From JBBRWV01 sp038248985 (GTDB lineage Bacteria; Planctomycetota; Phycisphaerae; WQYP01), in the NCBI GenBank assembly GCA_038248985.1, contig JBBRWV010000154.1:1-6897 (forward strand): a stretch of 6,897 nucleotides of DNA. The letters run 5' to 3'. Of the stretch, positions 1 through 5,777 are shown piece after piece. The stretch's first letter is position 1; each line of letters starts with the position of its first letter. The notes below the pieces were generated by a model. It was not told the DNA's origin. It saw only the letters and a list, made by a program, of their open reading frames with translations, and searched no databases. Both the position numbers and the translations under genes were made by a program.

Positions 1-1703
1 CCGAACGTTTCGGCCGCGGCGGCCTTCGCGCCGCGCGCGCCCTCGCGATTGCACTGGGCCAGGGGCGCGGACCGCTCGCGCTGGCGGGAGTAATCGGAGC
101 GGGCGAAGAAGCCGAAGCGGGGGGAGAGTTTGGGCGTGAGGAGATCGAGGAGGTTTAGGTTTTTATTTTGCGTGGGATTTTCGCCGGGGCTGCCGGCGGT
201 GAGGGCGAGGGAGATGTGAAGGAGGGGGAAGCGTGGGGGGAGGGTTTTGCGGAAGGCGGGCCAGGTGGCGAGTTGATCGGCGTGGGTGGAGCGGCGGAGG
301 GATTCGAGAGTCCAGGCGGGGAGGATGCGTTGGGCGGCGTCGAGGGTGAGTGCGCGGGCGTCAGGGGAGAGTTCGGCGGAATTTTTTAAGGCGGAGGCGG
401 TGGAGGTGAAGGCGCGTTTTTGGAAATCGAGTGTGGCGATGGCGGCGGGGTGGCGGTCGATGCGGGCTTGCTGGAGTTGCTCTTCGAGGCGGGAGGCTTG
501 GCGGTCGAGCTCGTCGATGAGGGCGTCGCGCGTGCCGGGGTGGCGGAGGGCGGAGAAGTCAGGAGAGGAGTTGGGGGCGGCGTCGGGGTTGAGGAGGCGG
601 GTGAGGGCAGTGAGGGTGAGTTGGGAATCGCGGCGGGATTTTTCGGCATCGGCGAGGAGGCGATTGAGGGCCGCGTCGACGGCGGCGGGGTTGGCGTAGT
701 TGCCGGGGCCGCGGCCGAGGAGATCGTAGAGGGCGTGCGTGCCGCGATTGTTCCATTGATCGGCGGCGGTGAGGGCGATGAGGACGTGGGCGTGTTGCGG
801 GGCATCGGCGATTTTTTGGGCGAGGTGGAGGGCGAGCGCGGTGTTGAGAGCGGGAGTGGCGCCGGGGGCTTGAGAGAGAATGGGGGAGGCGGCATCGTAG
901 CGGGCCTGGAGGATCACGAGTGGGGGATCGCGGTTTTGGTTTTTGGCGGCGGCGGTGGCGGGGAAGTTGGCGGGGAGGAGGCAGAGGATATTTTCGGCGG
1001 TGCGTTCGGTCCAGCGGACGCGGATGTCGATGTGGAGGCTGGTGACTTCGGCGGCGCGGATGGAGTTAACGGTGGCGGGATCAGAGCAGTAGAAGCGGGG
1101 GATGCTGAGGGGGACGTTGGTGAGTTTGTCCTGGAAGGCGCGGGGTTTGGTTTGGTCATCGCCGAGGAAGAGGATGGCGCGCGCGCCGAGGGCGAGGGCG
1201 TTTTGCCAGGCGAGGGGTTCGGAATGGAGTTCGAGGGCGACGAAGGTGTTGGCGATTTTTTTGCCGCGGAGTTCGGAGAGTGTGCCGGTGCCGAGGTAAA
1301 GGAGGGGGAGTTTTTCGTGTTCCGGTTTGAGGGCGGGTGGTTGGGCACCCATGGGTTCGAAGGGGAAGATGGGGAGGGTTTTGATTTCATCTTGAGGGGG
1401 TGTAGAGAGAAGTAACAGTGGGTTGGTGGCGGCGGGGATTTTGGCGGGGGCGGTGGTGGTGATGATGCAACGGGTGATGACGGGGACGACGATTTGGAAT
1501 TTTTGGCGGAAGGGTTTTTGGCCGGTGAGGCGGTGGAGTTCGGTGGCGAGGAAGTCGATGGTGCGCGGGGAGCTGTCGGCGGCGGGTGAGCGGTCGGGGT
1601 CGAGGGCGGTGAGGTCGCGGGTGAGGGTGGGGATGTTATTAGCGCGCAGGGGAAGGGCGAGGAGGAGCAGGAGGAGGAAGGTGAGGAGACGGGTGGAGAG
1701 CAT
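1..1703 (-). CDS. Secreted PA-domain / degenerate M28-peptidase-like protein, 3' end cut by the window edge
   Basis: The frame is open from ATG 1703 to the left edge: 567 full codons plus two bases, no stop. Residues 1-21 (MLSTRLLTFLLLLLLALPLRA) are a classic signal peptide, so the product should be exported or anchored outside the cytoplasm. Residues ~130-235 resemble a protease-associated (PA) domain: LYLGTGTLSELRGKKIANTF, then ALGARAILFLGDD and VPLSIPRFY. Residues ~236-330 follow the start of an M28 zinc-peptidase fold (ENILCLLP, PLVILQARYD, PGATPALNTALALHLAQ, VLIALTAADQW), but the HxD ligand motif reads R268-Y-D270 and the Glu pair reads D315-Q316, so it is probably catalytically dead. 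Residues ~395-415 look like a charged, coiled-coil-like helix. An in-frame ATG at 1742 would add 13 residues before the signal peptide; neither start has a strong ribosome site, and I chose 1703 for the cleaner signal peptide. Some planctomycete M28-like proteins continue into a permease-type membrane region; the missing part cannot be judged. Codon use changes below about position 90. The fold is fairly likely, the function unknown. Confidence 0.72.
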   Translation of the reverse strand, partial: MLSTRLLTFLLLLLLALPLRANNIPTLTRDLTALDPDRSPAADSSPRTIDFLATELHRLTGQKPFRQKFQIVVPVITRCIITTTAPAKIPAATNPLLLLSTPPQDEIKTLPIFPFEPMGAQPPALKPEHEKLPLLYLGTGTLSELRGKKIANTFVALELHSEPLAWQNALALGARAILFLGDDQTKPRAFQDKLTNVPLSIPRFYCSDPATVNSIRAAEVTSLHIDIRVRWTERTAENILCLLPANFPATAAAKNQNRDPPLVILQARYDAASPILSQAPGATPALNTALALHLAQKIADAPQHAHVLIALTAADQWNNRGTHALYDLLGRGPGNYANPAAVDAALNRLLADAEKSRRDSQLTLTALTRLLNPDAAPNSSPDFSALRHPGTRDALIDELDRQASRLEEQLQQARIDRHPAAIATLDFQKRAFTSTASALKNSAELSPDARALTLDAAQRILPAWTLESLRRSTHADQLATWPAFRKTLPPRFPLLHISLALTAGSPGENPTQNKNLNLLDLLTPKLSPRFGFFARSDYSRQRERSAPLAQCNREGARGAKAAAAETF

Positions 1704-1847
1704 TTGGGCGGCGTCCGGTTTTTGGAAATGGAATTGGAACATCGGATGCGCTCAATGGGAAGCGGGGGTTGAGCAAGGGATGATACGCCGAGAGGCGGAA
1801 CGATTTGCGGTGGAGACACATTTGTTTTGGGGAGGAGGGTTCTGGTT
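1704..1847. other. Intergenic spacer between the lptC-like gene and the PA/M28-like gene
   Basis: No gene is visible in this 144-nt stretch. On the transcribed (minus) strand it holds a 4-bp CGCC/GGCG stem with a TCTC loop at 1786-1797 and no T-run after it, so I do not call a terminator. A TATCAT hexamer (complement of 1780-1785) resembles a -10 box but has no convincing -35 partner. The spacer is longer than the others upstream, so the PA/M28-like gene may have its own promoter; the sequence does not settle this. Confidence 0.5.
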
Positions 1848-4800
1848 TTAATTTGGCGTGGTGATATTGCCGCGGGGGCGGATGAGGGTGAAGGCGTTTT
1901 GGCCGTCTTTGGTCAGGTCCCAGATGATTTGGTCGGCTTCGCCGCGGTTGTCGCCGTTGGAGAAGGCGGCCCAACTGCCGTTTTTGCCGCGGGCGACGGC
2001 CTTGTTTTCGACGGCGTCGAAATCGAGGATGGCGGCGGCGAGTTCGTTGTTGTCGAGGTTGAGGGCGGCGTCGGTGGCGCTGACCTTGGCGAGTTTCTGG
2101 TTGCCGCCAGCGCCGAGGGCGACGGGGCTGGCGATGGTGTTGCCGCCGCCGGCGTCTTTGCTTTGGATCATGAGTGCGGTGAGGGTGCTGCAGTTGAGGT
2201 CGATGCGTTGGGCGGCGGGTTTGTCGGCGGGTTTGGCACCGGCGGGCTGGAAGGGTTTGACGGGGATGTGGATCATGCGGACGTCTTTGCTGAAGGTGAT
2301 GGTGCCGGTGGTGCCGACGTAGGAGAGGCTGCCGGTCCAGGCGAAGGCGGTTTGTCCCTTGCCTTCGGGGCGGGTTTGGGGATCGATGCGGTAGTCTTCG
2401 ATGAGGAGACTGCCGGTGCCGGGGATGGTCATGGTTTTGGAGGCTTCGGTGTAGACGAGTTTGGGGGCCTGCATGAAGAGGCGGGTGATGGGTTTTTGGG
2501 CGGGGTCGAGGGTGGCGCCTTCGGCCTTGACGTTGCCGAGGGCGATGAGTTCGGCGAGTTGGATTTTGCCGAGGGAGGCGGGTGCGGTAGCGGTGGGCGC
2601 GGTGGCCGGGCCGGCGGCGTTTGTTTCGTTTTGCTGAGTGAGTTTGACGGTGAGGGATTCGTCGCAGGTGAGGCGGCTATATTGATCGGCGTGGCCGAGC
2701 ATTTCAGCTTTGACGTTGCCGTTGAAGGAGGCAAGGAGGCCTTTGCCATGGTAGCTCATATTTTTGGACCAGGTGACTTGGACGGGGGTATCGGCATCGC
2801 CGGCTTTTTGCCCGGGCTGAGAGAAGACGAACGCGCCGTTGCCGGGGATTTCGAGGGACTGGGATTTTTGGTCGAGGAGGATTTTTTCGCCGGCGATTTG
2901 GTTTTCGCCTTGCTGGACACGGGCGAAGCGGACGATGCCGTTGGGTTGAACGATGCCTTGGAGAGTGGCTTTTCCGGCCTTGGGATCGGCGACGAGAGAT
3001 TGGGCGGTGGCGGTGACGGGTAGGGCACCGAAGCCTTCGAGTTCCACTTTGACGCCGTCGGAGGCGATCATTTGTTGGACCTGGCTGCCGTCGAAAGATT
3101 GGGTAGTAGCGACGGCGGCGGAGGCATCGCGCGGGGCGAGATCGACCTGGAGTTTGGGGGCGGTGATTTGCTGGCGGTGGATTTTTTTGGTGTCTTTGTC
3201 TTCGGTGTGGCTCCAGGCGAGAACGTCGCCGGAGGCGATCATGGAGGAGAGAACGGGAAGCTTGGAGCCTTCAGCGACGGCGGTGAGAAGTTCGAGGGTG
3301 TTGGCGGAGAGGCCATCGGGTTTGTCGGCATCGAGGAGCGAGGTTGAGCCGGTGCGGGCGGCGCGGATTTGGATGTGGCCGGTGGCGAGAAGTTTTTCGA
3401 GGGCGGCGGGGTTTTTGGAATCGGCGGTGGAAGCGATGAGGAAATCGAGGGAATCGGCACGGAGGGAGAAGCCGGTGTCGCGGAGGGCGACATCGCCGGT
3501 CATGACGCCGTGGCGGACCATGAGGGTGCCGCGGGGCGAGGATGCGGGCGAGTTGGCGGGCGTGGAGGATTTTTGGGAATCGGGGATGGTGAGGAGATCG
3601 AGTACGAGCAATTTGGACCAGGCGGCAGTGATGGGCGGACGCTTGGCGTCTTGCGGGTTGGTGGAACGGCGGACGGCGGATTGGAGGACTTCGATATTGC
3701 CGGGGCCGACGAGCTCGACGGTGCTGGTGCCATCGCCGGTCTGGGTGAAGGCGAGGCCGTCGCAGGTGGCTTTGCCGAGGGTGGGGTCGGCGAAGGTGAT
3801 GGCGGCGAGGTCGCCTTTTTCGAGTTGGAGTTTCTGAGCGGCGGCGTGATACCAGATGCGTCCGGCGGTGGCCTGGCGGAGGGAATTGCCGGTGGTGTCG
3901 CGCATGATGACGGGGTTTTCGCGGGTGCCGACGGCTTCGAGGGCAGCGTCGCGGCCGTGGAGGAGCTTGAGGTCGTCGGGGCCGGAGGGGCGCATTTCCA
4001 TGGGGCCGGACCAGGTGACGACGAGATCGGATTCCTGTTCTTTGGAGAGGGGCGGGACGGGGGCGAGTACGAGTTGAGTGGTGGGCGCGGTGGCGGGGGA
4101 TTTTGCGGGCGCGGGGGAGAAGGTGGGGTGGGGCGCGGGCGCGGAGGTGACTGTTTTTTTGGTGGTTCTGAGGTTGGAGCCGTCGATCATGAAGAGGACA
4201 AAGAGTTGTTCGCTGGTGTGGGAGCGCGTGCCGACGGAGGCTTTGACCTGACTGCCGAAGGAGAGTTTGTAGGTGGTGGGCGGGGTGGCGGCTTTGGTGG
4301 CGGCGGGGTGGGTGGCGGCGGGTGCGTCGGAAGGGGTTGCGGGGTCGGCGGTGACGAGCGCGGGTGCGGTGTCGGTGGTGGCGGAATTGGTGGCGGGAGA
4401 TTCTTGAGTGGTGACGGTGGGGCGGAGGGCGAGGGCGTCATTGGCGATATTTTTGAGGAGGATTTTGTTGCCTTCATCGATGCGGAGGAACTCAATGCGG
4501 CGGTCAACCATGTTGAGGGCGAGGGTGAGGCGTTTGCCGTCGAACTCGACGCGTTCATTGCGGACCTGGACGTTGCCGGCGCTGGTGAAGAGGCGGTCGT
4601 TGTAGTCGAACTCGAGATCTTTATCGAGGCGGATCTGGATTTGACCGGGCTGGAGGTCGAAGGAGCCGTCGATGAAAGAGGCGGCGGGCCCGATGGTGAT
4701 GATGATATTTCCGGCGAGGCGACCGCCGCGGGGGACGGGTTTGATTTTGGTGCCGGAGCCGATGTTGTCAACGATGAACACGCCGCGATCGGCACGAGCT

Positions 4801-5102
4801 TTGATGATCTGGTTGTCGGTGGTGTAGTAGACGGCGGTGGGTTCGGTGAGTTCGTACTGGCCCTGGGTGGATTCATTGTTGGCGTTTTTGACAAGTTCTA
4901 TTTTGCGGGCGTTGACGACGTATTCGAGTTGGCCATCGGGGTAGCGGGACTCGTACCCGGGAGGTATTTCACTCGAGCGGGTGGTGGGACGGAGGACCGC
5001 TTTGGGGGTAAAGAAAGTGGTGCCGGTGAGGGTCTGGTAGAGCCAGAAGGCACCGATGGCGATGACGAGTCCGAGGATGAAGAGGATGATGCGTTTGGGC
5101 AT
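1848..5102 (-). CDS. lptC: Giant membrane-anchored LptC/OstA-like LPS transport protein (1084 aa)
   Basis: LptC is the inner-membrane subunit that takes LPS from the LptBFG transporter and passes it to the periplasmic LptA bridge. Residues 5-23 (IILFILGLVIAIGAFWLYQ) after MPKR form one membrane anchor with a positive cytoplasmic end. Residues ~45-220 look like an LptC beta-jellyroll: YPDGQLEYVVNARKIEL, YELTEPTAVYYTTDNQIIKA, FTSAGNVQVRNERVEFDGKR. The rest, to residue 1084, is beta-rich with repeated OstA-like strands (GDVALRDTGFSLRADSL, GNVKAEMLG, GNVKAEGATL) and four tryptophan blocks at W364, W495, W778 and W922. Pro/Ala/Thr-rich linkers separate them (about 228-278, 316-351, 509-524, 823-843). 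E. coli LptC is about 190 residues, so this is over five times longer. The ATG at 5102 is chosen because the anchor begins at once; its ribosome site is weak (AGG 12 nt upstream). The gene lies 74 nt after kdsC, the usual lptC position. The LptC role is well supported by anchor and context; the LptA-like role of the C-terminal part is inference. It could instead be a surface or scaffold protein built on the same fold. Confidence 0.82.
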   Translation of the reverse strand: MPKRIILFILGLVIAIGAFWLYQTLTGTTFFTPKAVLRPTTRSSEIPPGYESRYPDGQLEYVVNARKIELVKNANNESTQGQYELTEPTAVYYTTDNQIIKARADRGVFIVDNIGSGTKIKPVPRGGRLAGNIIITIGPAASFIDGSFDLQPGQIQIRLDKDLEFDYNDRLFTSAGNVQVRNERVEFDGKRLTLALNMVDRRIEFLRIDEGNKILLKNIANDALALRPTVTTQESPATNSATTDTAPALVTADPATPSDAPAATHPAATKAATPPTTYKLSFGSQVKASVGTRSHTSEQLFVLFMIDGSNLRTTKKTVTSAPAPHPTFSPAPAKSPATAPTTQLVLAPVPPLSKEQESDLVVTWSGPMEMRPSGPDDLKLLHGRDAALEAVGTRENPVIMRDTTGNSLRQATAGRIWYHAAAQKLQLEKGDLAAITFADPTLGKATCDGLAFTQTGDGTSTVELVGPGNIEVLQSAVRRSTNPQDAKRPPITAAWSKLLVLDLLTIPDSQKSSTPANSPASSPRGTLMVRHGVMTGDVALRDTGFSLRADSLDFLIASTADSKNPAALEKLLATGHIQIRAARTGSTSLLDADKPDGLSANTLELLTAVAEGSKLPVLSSMIASGDVLAWSHTEDKDTKKIHRQQITAPKLQVDLAPRDASAAVATTQSFDGSQVQQMIASDGVKVELEGFGALPVTATAQSLVADPKAGKATLQGIVQPNGIVRFARVQQGENQIAGEKILLDQKSQSLEIPGNGAFVFSQPGQKAGDADTPVQVTWSKNMSYHGKGLLASFNGNVKAEMLGHADQYSRLTCDESLTVKLTQQNETNAAGPATAPTATAPASLGKIQLAELIALGNVKAEGATLDPAQKPITRLFMQAPKLVYTEASKTMTIPGTGSLLIEDYRIDPQTRPEGKGQTAFAWTGSLSYVGTTGTITFSKDVRMIHIPVKPFQPAGAKPADKPAAQRIDLNCSTLTALMIQSKDAGGGNTIASPVALGAGGNQKLAKVSATDAALNLDNNELAAAILDFDAVENKAVARGKNGSWAAFSNGDNRGEADQIIWDLTKDGQNAFTLIRPRGNITTPN
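2268..2471 (-). repeat. OstA-like internal protein repeat, C-terminal copy (W922 block)
   Basis: Residues ~878-945 repeat the plan of the block around W778: a lead-in strand (APKLVYTEASKTMTIPGTG), a short variable stretch, then FAWTGSLSYVGTTGTITFSK and a closing strand DVRMIHI. The Pro-Gly-x-Gly element lies 28 residues before the tryptophan. This is a repeat of protein structure, not of DNA. Confidence 0.6.
2703..2891 (-). repeat. OstA-like internal protein repeat (W778 block)
   Basis: Residues ~738-800 read AGEKILLDQKSQSLEIPGNG, a short insert, VQVTWSKNMSYHGKGLLASF and then NGNVKAEM. The Pro-Gly-x-Gly element is 25 residues before W778. The order of elements matches the W922 block closely. 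Weaker copies surround W495 (residues ~460-505, GPGNIEVLQS then ITAAWSKLLVLD) and W364 (VVTWSGPMEM). Confidence 0.6.
4050..4157 (-). other. Pro/Ala/Thr-rich linker in the LptC-like protein (residues ~316-351)
   Basis: The segment is mostly Pro, Ala, Thr and Ser (for example SAPAPHPTFSPAPAKSPATA) with almost no predicted structure. It separates the short region around residues 278-315 from the W364 block. Such segments in exported proteins usually act as flexible spacers. Confidence 0.65.
4269..4421 (-). other. Ala/Thr/Pro-rich linker after the LptC domain (residues ~228-278)
   Basis: A low-complexity stretch of about 50 residues (for example TPSDAPAATHPAATKAATPP) directly follows the probable LptC jellyroll. 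It marks the boundary between the canonical LptC-sized part (residues 1 to about 225) and the long extension. Confidence 0.65.
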
Positions 5103-5148
5103 GGGAAGAGTGTACCTGTGAGAGAGTGGTGGTCACAAGGAGAAGGGG

Positions 5149-5170
5149 TCGCGAGCAGCAAGAATCGCGA
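5149..5170. repeat. Short inverted repeat TCGCGA-N10-TCGCGA just after kdsC
   Basis: Two copies of the self-complementary hexamer TCGCGA (5149-5154 and 5165-5170) are separated by 10 nt and start 7 nt beyond the kdsC stop codon. They could form a 6-bp hairpin in the kdsC-lptC transcript. No T-run follows, so it is not a standard terminator; it may be an mRNA stability element or chance. Confidence 0.35.
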
Positions 5171-5176
5171 AGGGGA

Positions 5177-5674
5177 TTAATTGTAGCGTTCGAGGACTTT
5201 TTCCCAGAGGTTCATTTCTTTGCAGAGGTGCTCGATGGCGTCGCGGACAGCACCGTAGCCGCCGGGGAACTTGGTGGTGTACTTGGCGACGGCGCGAACT
5301 TCTTCGGCGGCATCGGCAACGGCGATGGGATAGGCAACGCGGCGCATGACGGGAAGATCGGGGAGGTCATCGCCGACGTAGGCGACGTGTTCGTCGGAGA
5401 TGCCGAGTTCTTCGAGGAGTTCGGTGTAGGCTTCGAGTTTGTTGGCGACGTTTTGGAAGACGTGGGTGATGCCGAGTTCGGCGGCGCGGTGGTTGACGAC
5501 TTCGGATTCTTTGCCGGTGATGATGGCGAGGTCTTTGTTGAGGCGTTTCCAGAAGACGATGCCGGCGCCGTCGCGGACGTGGAAGCGTTTGATTTGCTGT
5601 CCGTTATCGTCGCGGATGATGCCGCCGTCGGTGAGGACGCCGTCGCAGTCAAGGATGAGGAGGCGGATATCCAT
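5177..5674 (-). CDS. kdsC: 3-deoxy-D-manno-octulosonate 8-phosphate phosphatase KdsC
   Basis: KdsC hydrolyses Kdo-8-phosphate to Kdo and phosphate in the cytoplasm, the step before CMP-Kdo formation. The 165-residue product is a complete cap-less C0-type HAD phosphatase, normally a tetramer. Motif I is LILDCDGVLTDG, with nucleophile D9 and acid/base D11. Motif II is AIITGKES with T53; the motif III lysine is K79 in NVANKLEAY; motif IV is YVGDDLPDLPVM with D102, D103 and D106. FHVRDGAGI and the C-terminal FPGGYGAVRDAIE are typical of KdsC and set it apart from other HAD proteins. The ATG at 5674 has a GGAG six nt upstream and begins just before motif I. An in-frame ATG at 5752 would add 26 unconserved residues across the 14-nt repeat and is rejected. 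E. coli KdsC is 188 residues, longer mainly at the N terminus. It follows kdsD by 103 nt and precedes the lptC-like gene by 74 nt, as in the enterobacterial cluster. No key residue is missing. Confidence 0.95.
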   Translation of the reverse strand: MDIRLLILDCDGVLTDGGIIRDDNGQQIKRFHVRDGAGIVFWKRLNKDLAIITGKESEVVNHRAAELGITHVFQNVANKLEAYTELLEELGISDEHVAYVGDDLPDLPVMRRVAYPIAVADAAEEVRAVAKYTTKFPGGYGAVRDAIEHLCKEMNLWEKVLERYN

Positions 5675-5680
5675 GAGGGT

Positions 5681-5684
5681 CTCC
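5681..5684 (-). promoter_or_regulatory. Ribosome binding site of kdsC
   Basis: GGAG on the minus strand, six nt before the ATG at 5674. It decides the start of kdsC in favour of the 165-residue form. Confidence 0.7.
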
Positions 5685-5709
5685 GTGAGGTTGCGTGCGG
5701 GAAGGGGTG

Positions 5710-5737
5710 AATGATAGTGACGGAATGATAGTGACGG
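5710..5737. repeat. Perfect 14-nt tandem direct repeat in the kdsD-kdsC spacer
   Basis: The plus-strand unit AATGATAGTGACGG occurs twice with no gap (5710-5723 and 5724-5737). On the transcribed strand each copy is CCGTCACTATCATT, which contains a TATCAT hexamer close to a -10 box. The repeat lies between 36 and 63 nt upstream of the kdsC start codon. It may be a repeated operator or a recent duplication; the sequence alone does not say which. Confidence 0.8.
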
Positions 5738-5777
5738 GAGGGGGGAATACAAGAATATCGAAGGGCGGTGAGGATTG

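Noticed and set aside
420..1415. Plus-strand open frame of about 330 codons opposite the PA/M28-like gene
   Set aside because: It has the same Gly/Glu/Ala-rich shadow composition, while the minus strand carries a signal peptide and recognisable PA and M28-like motifs.
1786..1797. Possible hairpin after the lptC-like gene
   Set aside because: The stem is only 4 bp and no T-run follows, so it does not qualify as a terminator.
914..1819. Minus-strand open frame of about 300 codons in another frame
   Set aside because: The product is Pro/Ser-rich low complexity and overlaps the signal-peptide-bearing frame, which stays open for 567 codons and has domain-like sequence.
1827..3023. Plus-strand open frame of about 400 codons opposite the 3' half of the lptC-like gene
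   Set aside because: Gly/Asp/Glu/Val-rich with no motif; explained by the codon bias of the opposite strand.
3369..5180. Long open frame on the plus strand opposite the lptC-like gene, about 600 codons
   Set aside because: The translation is dominated by Gly, Glu, Ala, Asp and Val with no domain pattern. It mirrors the C-ending codon bias of the minus-strand gene, which rarely uses TTA, CTA or TCA and so leaves few antisense stops.
5675..5752. 26-residue N-terminal extension of KdsC from the ATG at 5752
   Set aside because: It is not conserved in type, it runs through the tandem repeat, and the ATG at 5674 has a well-placed GGAG.
5725..5752. Candidate promoter TTGTAT-N16-TATCAT upstream of kdsC
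   Set aside because: The -35 box matches the consensus at only three of six positions, and the promoter model for this lineage is unknown; kept as a note under the repeat rather than called.
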